NCBI GenBank assembly: GCA_016710625.1
Contig: JADJVK010000034.1
Coordinates: 1 to 29,479 of the forward strand
Origin: Saprospiraceae bacterium
GTDB lineage: Bacteria > Bacteroidota > Bacteroidia > Chitinophagales > Saprospiraceae
Direction: 5' to 3'
Length of the DNA: 29,479 bases
The notes beneath the pieces are model-generated. The model saw only the letters and a program-made list of their open reading frames with translations. It was not told the origin of the DNA and ran no database searches. Below, in pieces: positions 1 to 8,498 of the stretch; the stretch's first letter is position 1; every line of letters begins with the position of its first letter. The position numbers were made by a program, and so were the translations under genes.

Positions 1-421
1 TTTCTAATTTTAATTCCGTTTCAATGATATTATTTCCAGATTTCAACACCTTCGAAATAGGGCAAACATCTGCTATATACAACAATCTATCCCACAATTC
101 TTGCTCAATAGCTTGTCCGATGGTGATCGTTCTATGAATATGCACTACCAAATCCGTACCCATTTTTTTAGGTTCCAGTTGAATATGCACTTTTATAGTA
201 CCTAAATCAATTGATTTTCGATTCAAATACATTTTTAAAGTAATCAAAGTGCATCCTGCCAGACTTGATGCCAACATTTCGTAAGGCGTTACACCTTTGT
301 TTTGACCGCCCAAACTAGCTGGTTCATCCAAAAATAACTGATGGTCTCCAGCAGTTACAGCTGTAATATAATTTTCTTTTTCTATCGAACCAGTTACCGA
401 AAAACTTGTAATTTCAGACAT
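1..421 (-). CDS. OsmC/Ohr family protein, 3' end outside the window
   Basis: Reading the reverse strand from the ATG at 421 gives about 140 residues with no stop before the window edge, so the C-terminal end is missing. The frame begins MSEITSFSVTGS and contains the two OsmC-family cysteine regions: LAGCTLITLKMYL around residue 55 and ADVCPISKVL around residue 120. In OsmC/Ohr proteins these cysteines reduce organic hydroperoxides. The length seen already matches a typical OsmC protein of about 140 residues, so little is probably lost. The gene is divergent from the permease, with 100 bases between the two starts. Ohr, OsmC and YhfA-type subgroups cannot be separated from this fragment; the cytoplasmic peroxidase role is inferred from the family. 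Confidence 0.85.
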   Translation of the reverse strand, partial: MSEITSFSVTGSIEKENYITAVTAGDHQLFLDEPASLGGQNKGVTPYEMLASSLAGCTLITLKMYLNRKSIDLGTIKVHIQLEPKKMGTDLVVHIHRTITIGQAIEQELWDRLLYIADVCPISKVLKSGNNIIETELKLE

Positions 422-521
422 AATTGCATTTTTATATTTTAATAAATTTTAATCAATATTGTTAAAGATACAATACCTTTTCATATCTTGTCCGACAATA
501 ATTAATGAAATAATACGAAAA

Positions 522-2261
522 ATGTTTAATAAAGATTTATTTAGGAAAAAATCCATTGCTCAATTAACGGATGACGCAACATTAACTGAACATGAGAATC
601 CAGATAAATTAAACAAACATCTTAGAGCCAGAGATTTAACGGTGTTAGGCATCGCTGCCATCATCGGAGCAGGTATCTTCAGCACCATCGGAAAAGCTAG
701 TTCGATGGGCGGTCCAGGTGTGATTTTCTTATTTATTTTCACTGCTTTGGCATGTAGCTTTGCCGCCTTTGCCTATGCAGAGTTTGCCTCCATCGTGCCA
801 GTATCGGGTAGTGCATACACTTACTCTTACGTCGCTTTTGGTGAGTTATTTGCCTGGATCATCGGTTGGGCTTTAATTATGGAATATGCTATTGGAAATA
901 TCACCGTAGCCATTTCCTGGTCCGATTATTTCACTTCATTAATCAATAATACCACCCCTTGGCATATCCCCGAATGGCTCACCATGGATTTCAAATCGGC
1001 AAGAAATGAATTCCACACCATTCAAAATCAATTGATTGCCAACAATGCAAATTTGGATGCACTATCCAAAAATGTTGATTATGCTGGCTCTGTTGATGGC
1101 TATTTTGCATGGCTCAACGCCCCAAGAATCGGCAACTTTGCCATCGTATTTGATTTACCTGCCATATTGATTACTTTTCTAATCACGGCATTAGTTTATA
1201 GAGGCATCAAAGAATCGCAAAGGGCAACCAATGCTTTTGTATTAATTAAAGTAATCGTTGTCATCACCGTTATCATAGTCGGCTCTTTTTATGTAAACAC
1301 AGAGAATTGGGACCCATTTTTACCGAATGGATTGTCAGGATTGTTAGGGGGTGTCAGCTCCGTTTTCTTTGCTTATATTGGTTTTGATGCGATCTCCACC
1401 ACAGCAGAGGAATGTGTGAATCCACAAGAAGATATGCCGAAAGGAATCATGACTTCTATCATCATTTGCACCATTTTATATGTCCTAGTCGCCTTGGTCA
1501 TTACAGGTATGGTCAGCTATAAAGAATTGAATGTTGGGGATCCATTGGCTTATGTTTTTGATAAATTCAGCAGTCTGAAATGGCTATCCAATGTGATTGC
1601 AGTGAGTGCAGTGGTTGCCATTGCCAGTGTGATGATTGTTTATCAGTTAGGACAGCCGAGAATTTGGTTAACTATGTCGAGAGACGGTTTGTTGCCAAAA
1701 GCATTTAGCAGAATCCATCCGAAGTTCAGAACGCCATCATTTGCAACCATCGTTACGGGTTTGATGGTGGGCATCCCTACCCTGTTTTTGGATTTATCAT
1801 TTGTGATAGATGTTTGTAGCTTAGGCACTTTGTTTGCCTTCGTGTTGGTTTGTGCAGGAGTGTTAAAATTGGATGCGATGGAAAATCCACCTGCAAGAAA
1901 GTTCAAAACACCGTATTTGAATGGCAAATTTGTTGTTCCCATCAGCTTTTTGATACTACTATTTTGCTTATTCTTTTACCTGCCCGACTGGACGAATGAC
2001 TTCTTTTCAATGAATCATTTTATGGAAAAAATTCCAATGTTCATCTTTTTCATATTGTATATTGTCGTTAGTGTTTTATCTTTCAAATACTCCTTTTCAT
2101 CTATCCCAGTATTTGGATTATTGAGTTGTTTCTACATGATGGCACAATTGCATATCACCAATTGGATTTGGTTTTCCATTTGGCTAATCATTGGTTTAAT
2201 TATTTATTTCACATTTAGCAGATATCATAGTAAGTTAGCGGTGGGAAATATAACACATTAG
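522..2261 (+). CDS. APC-superfamily amino-acid permease (CAT-like)
   Basis: A 579-residue polytopic membrane protein. I chose the ATG at 522 (MFNKDLFRKKS) over the in-frame TTG at 459 because the family starts with a short cytoplasmic segment like this one, and the upstream 21 codons look like translated leader. The first membrane helix carries the hallmark GIAAIIGAGIFSTIG, the unwound substrate-binding segment of the amino acid-polyamine-organocation family. About 12 further hydrophobic segments follow. A long loop of roughly 60 residues between early helices (about residues 140-200) is typical of Bacteroidota CAT-type members. It likely imports amino acids across the inner membrane; the substrate cannot be read from sequence. 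No partner genes adjoin it. G+C here is clearly higher than in the next two genes. Confidence 0.9.
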   Translation: MFNKDLFRKKSIAQLTDDATLTEHENPDKLNKHLRARDLTVLGIAAIIGAGIFSTIGKASSMGGPGVIFLFIFTALACSFAAFAYAEFASIVPVSGSAYTYSYVAFGELFAWIIGWALIMEYAIGNITVAISWSDYFTSLINNTTPWHIPEWLTMDFKSARNEFHTIQNQLIANNANLDALSKNVDYAGSVDGYFAWLNAPRIGNFAIVFDLPAILITFLITALVYRGIKESQRATNAFVLIKVIVVITVIIVGSFYVNTENWDPFLPNGLSGLLGGVSSVFFAYIGFDAISTTAEECVNPQEDMPKGIMTSIIICTILYVLVALVITGMVSYKELNVGDPLAYVFDKFSSLKWLSNVIAVSAVVAIASVMIVYQLGQPRIWLTMSRDGLLPKAFSRIHPKFRTPSFATIVTGLMVGIPTLFLDLSFVIDVCSLGTLFAFVLVCAGVLKLDAMENPPARKFKTPYLNGKFVVPISFLILLFCLFFYLPDWTNDFFSMNHFMEKIPMFIFFILYIVVSVLSFKYSFSSIPVFGLLSCFYMMAQLHITNWIWFSIWLIIGLIIYFTFSRYHSKLAVGNITH

Positions 2262-2295
2262 TTATTTATCATGTTCAAATCAAATATAATACAAT

Positions 2296-2688
2296 ATGGC
2301 AAAACCTTTTATTCATGCAAAATCGAGTGTGAAAAAATTCGGTGGAAATATAAATGATTATTTAGAAATTCACAATTTACTCGATAGTAGTAAATCAGTA
2401 ATAGCAGATAATAGACATAGGTCTTTAACTCATAATAGTTGGTTTGTTTCTACAATCATTGAACGTATATTTGGAACAACAATATTTAATTCTGAAGGTA
2501 AAGAAGTATCTACAAGAGAAATAGCAGAACAACATATATTAGAAGATTTTGGTGGATTTATTCCATCTGGACAAGACTTTTTACAAGAACTTGAGTATAA
2601 AGAATGGATGAATGGCAATGGATATCCAGCTTCAAGAATTAAAATTGAAAAAACATCATCAATTTTTATTCCATTTGATTATGACTAA
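2296..2688 (+). CDS. DUF6915-like small protein
   Basis: A 130-residue soluble protein starting MAKPFIHAKSSVKKFGG. The pattern of an N-terminal HAKSSVKKFGG, then a DNRHRSLTH block (about residues 37-45), ERIFGTTIFNSEGK (about 56-69) and a REIAEQHILEDFGGFIPS block (about 74-91) is what I recall of the DUF6915 family. Members occur sporadically in bacteria and phages and have no known function. The conserved His and Arg residues suggest a binding or catalytic surface, but this is speculation. The stop codon overlaps the start of the next gene by eight bases, so the two are probably co-translated. Both are markedly AT-rich compared with the permease upstream, which fits recent acquisition. The family assignment is from memory and was not searched. 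Confidence 0.65.
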   Translation: MAKPFIHAKSSVKKFGGNINDYLEIHNLLDSSKSVIADNRHRSLTHNSWFVSTIIERIFGTTIFNSEGKEVSTREIAEQHILEDFGGFIPSGQDFLQELEYKEWMNGNGYPASRIKIEKTSSIFIPFDYD

Positions 2689-3307
2689 TAAATCTTATCT
2701 AATTGTAAGTAACAATTCTCATCTACCAAGTGATAGAGTTTTACAAATGTCCGTTTATTTAGGAGATAAAGGATATGGTGATAATTTTCAAGAGTTACAG
2801 TTTATTTCAGATTTTTTCAAAACCATTTTTCTAAACCATAAAGTATTGCATTCATTTGAATGGTGTCAATATCAAGATTGGTCAGATCAAGGTCTTTATT
2901 TTGATTTGAAATCATACATAATAAATGAAAATTCAACTATTAATCATAATTTTTATGGGTTTGAAAATGCTCCGAACTATAATTTTAATTCAAATTTTAA
3001 TTTAGACTACAATTTTTTAAACAGCGAACATGATAACATAGAATTACCAGATAATGAAATTGGTTGGGAAAGATATAAAGAATTTTTTGATAATTATCAA
3101 AAAAGTTTAGAACCATTGAAATTGGTAGTCGACTATATTTTAATTTTCCTAAAATCTCTTTATGAACATCATAGGCCTTATTATTTTATTTATTTATTTG
3201 GACGAAGATCAAAAGTTAGAATCACTAGATCAGGAATTGAAATATTTAACAATGAAGTAAATTATTTAGATGGGAATTCATATGATAATAAATTTAATAT
3301 TACTTAA
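2681..3307 (+). CDS. Hypothetical protein, translationally coupled to the DUF6915-like gene
   Basis: A 208-residue protein that I do not recognise. I chose the ATG at 2681 because it overlaps the upstream stop by eight bases (ATGACTAA), a usual coupling arrangement, rather than a non-ATG start at 2612 buried in the previous gene. There is no signal peptide. The protein is rich in Asn, Tyr and Phe, with a repetitive NYNFNSNFNLDYNF stretch near residues 100-115 that looks low-complexity. A hydrophobic segment around LVVDYILIFLKSLYEHH (about 148-164) may be a buried helix rather than a membrane span, and the tail is basic. G+C in a sampled line was 25%. The AT content and coupling to a DUF6915-like gene suggest an accessory two-gene unit of unknown role. 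Confidence 0.7.
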   Translation: MTNKSYLIVSNNSHLPSDRVLQMSVYLGDKGYGDNFQELQFISDFFKTIFLNHKVLHSFEWCQYQDWSDQGLYFDLKSYIINENSTINHNFYGFENAPNYNFNSNFNLDYNFLNSEHDNIELPDNEIGWERYKEFFDNYQKSLEPLKLVVDYILIFLKSLYEHHRPYYFIYLFGRRSKVRITRSGIEIFNNEVNYLDGNSYDNKFNIT

Positions 3308-3369
3308 ATTAAGTTCATTCATTGAAAATACTGTTATTTGATTAAAACAAATTTTATAAAAATACAAAT

Positions 3370-4119
3370 TTAACTAATCCTCAAAGCATGTGAAACATAA
3401 GGATGGTTCGGGTCTTTTGCACTCAAAACGGAATGATTGATTTCGTCACTTTCAATGAGTCCATCTCTCAATTTTATGATTCTATGGGCATGATCAGCAA
3501 TATCTGGTTCATGAGTCACAAGGATCACTGTATTGCCCAAATCGTGAATTTCTTCAAACAATGCCATGATTTCAAGGGAGGTTTTGGTATCCAAATTACC
3601 AGTAGGCTCATCCGCTAAAATAATAGCAGGGTCATTCACCAAAGCTCTAGCCACAGCAACCCGCTGTCTTTGTCCACCCGAAAGCTCATTCGGCTTGTGT
3701 TTGACCCTATCGCCCAATTTTACAGAATTCAAGACATGTTCTGCTTTCTCCAGTCGCTCTTTCTTGCTCAGACCAGCATACACAAGTGGCAAGGCAACAT
3801 TCTCCAAAGCACTCAATCGAGGCAATAGATTAAAAGTCTGAAAAACAAAACCGATTTGTTTGTTCCTCACTTCCGCTAACTCATTGTCTGTCATGGAGCT
3901 AACATTGATGTTATTCAACATGTATTCTCCCGAAGTTGGCGTATCCAGACAACCAATAATATTCATCAAAGTAGATTTTCCAGAGCCGGAGGGACCCATC
4001 AGAGCAACATATTCATTTTTGCGAATGTTGAATGAAATATTTTTCAAAGCTTCAACTTTCTCAAAACCCATCGTATATGTTTTACATAAATCTTTAATAT
4101 TAATAATATCTGGTTGCAT
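3370..4119 (-). CDS. ABC transporter ATP-binding protein, LolD/MacB type
   Basis: A 249-residue nucleotide-binding subunit. It has Walker A GPSGSGKST (residues 42-50), a Q-loop in FVFQTFNLLPRL, the ABC signature LSGGQRQRVAVARAL (146-160), Walker B with D-loop IILADEPTGNLD (166-177) and the switch His in VTHEPD (residue 203). The motif set and spacing match the LolD/MacB/FtsE-like group, whose partners are permeases that extrude lipoproteins, peptides or antibiotics by mechanotransmission. About 20 residues follow the usual end of the domain. No permease gene adjoins it: it stands tail-to-tail with the unknown gene at 2681-3307 and is divergent from the kinase at 4277. The partner must be encoded elsewhere, which is common for this group in Bacteroidota. 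The transported substrate is unknown. Confidence 0.9.
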   Translation of the reverse strand: MQPDIINIKDLCKTYTMGFEKVEALKNISFNIRKNEYVALMGPSGSGKSTLMNIIGCLDTPTSGEYMLNNINVSSMTDNELAEVRNKQIGFVFQTFNLLPRLSALENVALPLVYAGLSKKERLEKAEHVLNSVKLGDRVKHKPNELSGGQRQRVAVARALVNDPAIILADEPTGNLDTKTSLEIMALFEEIHDLGNTVILVTHEPDIADHAHRIIKLRDGLIESDEINHSVLSAKDPNHPYVSHALRIS

Positions 4120-4276
4120 AATTTAAAATTGAGCGATAAATTTAAGAAAGTTTGGCTGTAATATTATTTTTTTTAGATAGTTGACTATAATTTATCTATT
4201 AAATTTAGAATAATTCTAATGATGTTTATACTTTCGCTGAACAAACGAATTTGATCAATATTACCACTGTTCAATC

Positions 4277-4896
4277 ATGACAAAAATCAAACATATTGCC
4301 ATTGCTGGAAATATAGGAGCTGGCAAAACTACGATGAGCACTGCCCTATCCAAGACATTTGGCTGGGATGTGCACTATGAAGACACAGAAAACAATCCTT
4401 ATCTAAGCGATTTTTACAATGACATGAACAGATGGTCATTCAATCTTCAAATTTATTTTTTGAATAGTCGTTACCAACAAGTTTTAAAGATATTGAATGG
4501 AGACAAAGTGGTTGTTCAGGATAGAACAATCTATGAAGATGCAATATCTTCGCTCCAAATCTACAAGATATGGGTTTAATGAGTTCAAGAGATTTCGAGA
4601 ATTACTACACTTTGTTCAAAACGATGTCGTCTCAAGTTAGTCCGCCCGATTTGTTGATTTATCTCAAAGCTGATATACCAAAATTGATTGGCAATATAGC
4701 TAACCGAGGTAGAGATTATGAAGGGAATATTAGTATTGAATACTTGAAAAGGCTCAATGAAAGATACGAAAACTGGATAAGCAACTATCAAGACGGCAAT
4801 CTCCTCATCGTAGATGTGGACAACAAAGATTTTATCAACAAACAAGAGGATATGGATAATATCGTCGCTCAAGTAAAAGAGAAATTGGGGATTTAA
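4277..4896 (+). pseudogene. Deoxynucleoside kinase, interrupted by a single-base deletion
   Basis: The first 89 codons begin MTKIKHIAIA and contain the P-loop GNIGAGKTT (residues 11-19) and the DRTIYEDA block. The frame then breaks after the GCA codon at 4541-4543. Inserting one base there (CAT in place of AT) restores EDAHIFAPNLQDMGLM and joins the downstream frame, which carries LIYLKAD and the ANRGRDYE lid region through to the stop at 4896. The repaired protein is about 206 residues, the usual length for dNK-family kinases that phosphorylate deoxyadenosine, deoxyguanosine or related nucleosides for salvage. Everything apart from the indel looks conserved, so this is either a very recent mutation or a sequencing error. 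The missing base is not in a homopolymer. Confidence 0.85.
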
Positions 4897-4926
4897 TAAG
4901 TAAGTATATTGGGTTTGAAAATAAAA

Positions 4927-5992
4927 TCATTCAAACACAACAGTCCTAACTTTTTGATATTCAATTTCATTCGTCTTTGAAGTTATCATCAACTTTTGAG
5001 CGGCAGCATCTGCAAAAACCTTGTCCATGGTTTTGACAATACCTGCTGGAATATTGGCTTTCAATATGGATCCATCCAAAAGGTGGCATCCTTTTGAATA
5101 ACTTGCTTTCAGTAAAGAGACTAAAGCTGAACGGTGCACTACTCTATCATCATTGTTTTTAAATCGAATATCATTTTTATAATCATTCAAATCCAAAACT
5201 TGTAAGAGTTTTTCGAATTGATTGTTGGCACCAATAGCTAAAACGATTTGCTTTCCATCTTTGCATAGCATCAAATCACCATAAGGTGCAATATTGGGAT
5301 GTTGACAACCCATTGGCTTAGGAATGTGATGGGCTATCAGCCAATTCGTTGCTTGATTTGCTAGGGAAGCAATGGCTGCATCATAAAGAGAAACAGTGAT
5401 TTTTCGCCCCTTTCCTGTTCTAAGCCTTTCTATATAAGCCAATAAAATTCCCTCTTTCATCTGATGAGCTGCTAAAATATCAATAAATGCAACGGGCATC
5501 CGACATAAATTATTTTCATCCACCCCATTCATCGACAAATAACCCGTTTCTGCTTGCAAGACGATATCGTAGGCTGGTCGGTCCGAGTTTTCACCATATC
5601 CAGTAAGGTTACAATAAATTAACTTTGGGTTTAATTTTGATAAATAGGCATAATCCAATTGATTTTTTGTGGCACTATCCCCTCTGAAATTTGTAATTAC
5701 CACATCACAATCTACAATTGCTTTTTGAATGAATGCAATATCAGTTGCATCGCTAAAATCCACAAAAAAATGTTGTTTTCCCCAATTTACAGCATGAAAG
5801 TAAGCTGATTCGTTGTGCTCATTCACTTCATTGGATAATTTCCAGCTTCTGGTAACATCCCCATTTGTCGCTTTATTTTCAAACTTGATGACTTCTGCTC
5901 CCAACTCTGAAAAAAATTCCCACCGCTGGACCAGCTAATACACTAGCCAACTCCACTACTTTTAATCCTTCAAAAAAATTATTTGTCCACAT
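4927..5992 (-). pseudogene. Class III CoA-transferase (CaiB/BaiF family), frameshifted near the N-terminus
   Basis: Reading from the ATG at 5992 gives an N-terminus with FEGLKVVELASVLAGP, the usual start of CaiB/BaiF CoA-transferases. The frame breaks in a run of seven A (5910-5916, T on the coding strand). Removing one base or adding two restores SELGAEVIKFEN, and the frame then runs to the stop at 4927. About 355 residues result. The segment AYDIVLQAETGY includes the Asp expected to form the acyl-aspartate intermediate, and VVITNFRGDS and NLTGYGE are typical. These enzymes move CoA between carboxylic acids; the substrate is unknown. The gene is tail-to-tail with the deoxynucleoside kinase (30 bases apart) and divergent from rimO. 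The homopolymer position makes a sequencing error a strong possibility. Confidence 0.85.
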
Positions 5993-6009
5993 TTGTCAAA
6001 AATACGTTT

Positions 6010-6017
6010 TACTTTTG
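6010..6017 (+). promoter_or_regulatory. Bacteroidota-type -7 element upstream of rimO
   Basis: TACTTTTG matches the TAnnTTTG -7 consensus read by the Bacteroidota primary sigma factor. It lies 60 bases before the rimO ATG at 6077 and just upstream of the divergent CoA-transferase start. TTTG motifs end at 5985 and 5995, but neither has the usual spacing of about 19-20 bases for a -33 box. The call therefore rests on the -7 element alone. Confidence 0.4.
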
Positions 6018-6076
6018 CATAAAATTTTAAACAGTATTAAATCCATTTGGTTACATTGGATTTGAAAATAGAAAGC

Positions 6077-7384
6077 ATGAAGACGAAGCAATATAGAGCT
6101 GACAAAGTAAATGTAATTACCTTAGGTTGTTCGAAAAACTTAGTGGATTCAGAACAATTGATCACACAATTGCAAGGAAATGATTATGATGTAGCTCATG
6201 ATTCGGATAGAAAAGCAAATATAATCATCGTAAATACCTGTGGTTTCATTGATTTGGCAAAGCAGGAATCCATAGATACAATTTTGCATTATGCAAAAAA
6301 GAAATCCAAAGGAAAGATTGACAAATTATATGTTACTGGCTGTTTATCACAAAGATATAAAGATCAGCTAGAGGAAGAAATACCCGAGGTGGATGCTTTT
6401 TTTGGCACAATGGAGTTGCCTAATATCCTCTCAAAATTGGAGGCAGATTACAAACATGATTTGGTGGGAGAAAGATGGATTAGCACCCCACCCCATTATG
6501 CATATTTGAAAATATCTGAAGGCTGTAATCGAACTTGCTCTTTTTGTGCTATCCCTTTGATGAGAGGAAAACATATTTCCCAACCCATAGAAGCATTAGT
6601 GGAGCAAGCAAAAGCACTGGCAAAAAAAGGAGTGAAAGAAATCATGCTCATTGCCCAAGAGTTAACTTATTATGGTTTGGATTTGTATAAAAAAAGGGCA
6701 TTACCAGAATTATTGGAAGCTCTGAATGCAGTGGATGGCATCGAATGGATTCGTTTGCATTATGCCTACCCAAGCAAATTCCCTTTAGAAACATTGGATG
6801 CCATTGCCAATTTGCCAAAAGTTTGTAAATATCTAGACATTCCTTTACAACATGCTTCTGATAATGTTTTGAAAAGTATGAAACGGCAAATCACCAATGA
6901 AGAAACCATTGAGCTAATCAAAACTATTCGAGAAAAAGTACCAGGCATAGCTATCAGAACCACTTTTTTGGTTGGTTCACCCGGTGAGACCGAAGCAGAT
7001 TTCGAATTTTTAAAAGCATTTGTACAAGAACAAAAGTTTGATCGTTTAGGTGTTTTTCAATATTCTCATGAAGAAAGCACTTCAGCTTATGAGCTAGAAG
7101 ATGATGTTCCAGAAGAAGTAAAGGAAGAAAGAGCGGCAGAATTAATGGCAATCCAAGAACCTATTTCATTAGAAATCAATGAATCCAAAGTAGGTAAAAC
7201 GATGAAAGTATTGATTGACAGGAAAGAAGGTGATTTTTATTATGGCAGAACAGAATTTGATTCGCCAGAAGTAGATAATGAAGTATTGATTGATGCAGAA
7301 AAATATTATGTTCGAATTGGCGATTTTGCCAATATACTCATCGAGTCTGCTTCAGAATTTGATTTAATAGGAAAACCAGTATAA
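6077..7384 (+). CDS. rimO: Ribosomal protein S12 methylthiotransferase RimO
   Basis: A 435-residue radical-SAM enzyme that adds a methylthio group to an aspartate of ribosomal protein S12. The N-terminal UPF0004 domain has the three cluster cysteines in ITLGCSKNLVDSE (C18), VNTCGFID (C55) and VTGCLSQRY (C89). The radical-SAM CxxxCxxC motif is C150, C154 and C157 in SEGCNRTCSFCAIP, and a C-terminal TRAM domain covers about residues 370-435. LGCSKNLVDSE separates RimO from MiaB. I chose the ATG at 6077 because translation from there starts just before the conserved first strand; an in-frame TTG at 6047 adds ten unconserved residues. The phosphoribosyltransferase start follows after nine bases, suggesting an operon. 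No indel is present. Confidence 0.95.
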   Translation: MKTKQYRADKVNVITLGCSKNLVDSEQLITQLQGNDYDVAHDSDRKANIIIVNTCGFIDLAKQESIDTILHYAKKKSKGKIDKLYVTGCLSQRYKDQLEEEIPEVDAFFGTMELPNILSKLEADYKHDLVGERWISTPPHYAYLKISEGCNRTCSFCAIPLMRGKHISQPIEALVEQAKALAKKGVKEIMLIAQELTYYGLDLYKKRALPELLEALNAVDGIEWIRLHYAYPSKFPLETLDAIANLPKVCKYLDIPLQHASDNVLKSMKRQITNEETIELIKTIREKVPGIAIRTTFLVGSPGETEADFEFLKAFVQEQKFDRLGVFQYSHEESTSAYELEDDVPEEVKEERAAELMAIQEPISLEINESKVGKTMKVLIDRKEGDFYYGRTEFDSPEVDNEVLIDAEKYYVRIGDFANILIESASEFDLIGKPV

Positions 7385-7393
7385 AAGAATAAA

Positions 7394-7885
7394 ATGAAAG
7401 TATTAGACCATTTGCAAATTCAGCAAAAGATAAAAAGAATTGCTTACGAAATTTTCGAAAAAAATTATGACACTCAAAAATTATTTTTGGTAGGAATCAA
7501 TATAATGGTTATGCCTTTGCACAACTGCTTTTTGAGCAATTAAGAGAAATTTGCAATTTTGAAGTAGAGCTTTTGAGGGTAACACTTAGCCCTGCTAATC
7601 CTTTGCATCAGCCCGTTGAATTATCTATTGATGCCATTGAGTTGCACAATCAATCTGTTATCATTGTAGATGATGTAGCTAATAGTGGAAGAACTTTGTT
7701 TTATGCCATGAAACCAATTTATGATGTAATACCTAAAAAAATAGAAGTTGCTGCATTGGTAGAAAGAATGCATCGAACTTTTCCAATCAGAATCGAATAT
7801 GTTGGTTTGACTTTATCAACTACGATGTTAGAAAATATAATTGTTAACTTGAAAGACGGTGATTTTTCAGTAAACTCTAGAATAA
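7394..7885 (+). pseudogene. PyrR-like phosphoribosyltransferase with two frameshifts
   Basis: From the ATG at 7394 the frame reads MKVLDHLQIQQKIKRIAYEI and on to KLFLVGIN, then breaks. Adding one A at 7502 (AAT AT AAT should be AAT AAT AAT) gives INNNGYAFAQLL and joins the frame that carries the PRPP-binding motif VIIVDDVANSGRTL. A second indel, an extra A in the AAA at 7872-7874, hides the natural end. Removing it gives VTLE and a stop at 7883-7885, one base before the next ATG. The repaired protein is 163 residues, the usual length of this Bacteroidota family, which resembles PyrR. As read, the frame instead runs out of phase into the next gene and stops at 7971. It sits between rimO and the adenosyltransferase in a tight block. 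Confidence 0.8.
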
Positions 7886-7886
7886 A

Positions 7887-8438
7887 ATGGCTTTTAAAAT
7901 ATATACAAAAACTGGTGATGGTGGAGAAACTGGATTGTTTGGAGGCAAAAGACTACCGAAAGACCATTTGAGAATTGAAGCTTATGGTACTATTGATGAA
8001 TTAAATTCATTTATTGGGCTTGTAAAAGATTATGCTCAAGATGAAACTACCGAAAATCTACTCTATTCTATTCAAAACCAATTGTTTACTATCGGAAGCC
8101 ATTTAGCTTGTGATCCTGAAAAACCCATGCAACTACCCAAAATAGAACCAAAATCCATAGAAATAATGGAGCAAGAGATAGATAGATTGAGCCTAAATTT
8201 ACCTACTCTCAAAAACTTTATTTTGCCTGGTGGGCACCCTTCCAATAGCTATTGCCATGTCGCAAGATGTGTATGTAGGAGAGCGGAAAGAAATGTAGTT
8301 GCATTAAGCCATACCGAAGCAGTAGAACCGATTATCATTCAATATTTGAATCGTCTGTCCGATTATTTATTCACTCTATCAAGAGCATTTTCACAGTGGA
8401 ACAATGCTGAAGAAATAATTTGGGTGCCTGAGAAATAA
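7887..8438 (+). CDS. Cob(I)alamin adenosyltransferase, PduO type
   Basis: A 183-residue enzyme that transfers adenosyl from ATP to cob(I)alamin to make coenzyme B12. Family landmarks are all present: the N-terminal ATP-binding YTKTGDGGETGLFGG (residues 5-19), EAYGTIDELNSFIG, the helix with ARCVCRRAERNV, and YLNRLSDYLF near the C-terminus. Length is typical for the PduO/MMAB group of trimeric enzymes. The ATG at 7887 lies one base after the reconstructed stop of the phosphoribosyltransferase, so translation is probably coupled. Its most usual client is adenosylcobalamin-dependent methylmalonyl-CoA mutase, which is not in the window. No cobalamin riboswitch is visible upstream. Confidence 0.93.
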   Translation: MAFKIYTKTGDGGETGLFGGKRLPKDHLRIEAYGTIDELNSFIGLVKDYAQDETTENLLYSIQNQLFTIGSHLACDPEKPMQLPKIEPKSIEIMEQEIDRLSLNLPTLKNFILPGGHPSNSYCHVARCVCRRAERNVVALSHTEAVEPIIIQYLNRLSDYLFTLSRAFSQWNNAEEIIWVPEK

Positions 8439-8475
8439 AAAAAAGCCACTCCAATAAATTGAAATGACCTTTTTT
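8439..8475. terminator. Imperfect bidirectional terminator between convergent genes
   Basis: An A-run (8437-8444) and a T-run (8470-8475) flank an imperfect inverted repeat: GCCACTCCAAT (8445-8455) against ATTGAAATGACC (8458-8469). Pairing leaves several mismatches and a bulge. Its place between the converging adenosyltransferase and dioxygenase genes fits a bidirectional intrinsic terminator, but the stem is weak. Confidence 0.4.
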
Positions 8476-8498
8476 CCTAATTAAAAATTTTATGAAAA

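Noticed and set aside
1643..1942. Minus-strand open frame inside the permease
   Set aside because: Antisense to conserved transmembrane segments, with no supporting features.
3403..4126. Plus-strand open frames opposite the ABC ATPase
   Set aside because: They lie antisense to a strongly conserved ATPase and have no recognisable motifs; they are frame shadows.
4913..4936. Inverted repeat GTTTGAA/TTCAAAC between the deoxynucleoside kinase and CoA-transferase genes
   Set aside because: Only seven AT-rich pairs, overlapping the CoA-transferase coding end and lacking a T tract, so not called a terminator.
6766..7151. Minus-strand frames inside rimO
   Set aside because: Antisense to the radical-SAM and TRAM regions; no start signal or homology.
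7700..7971. Extended C-terminus of the phosphoribosyltransferase overlapping the adenosyltransferase
   Set aside because: The last 30 or so residues are the neighbouring gene read out of phase; removing one A gives a natural stop just before the next start.
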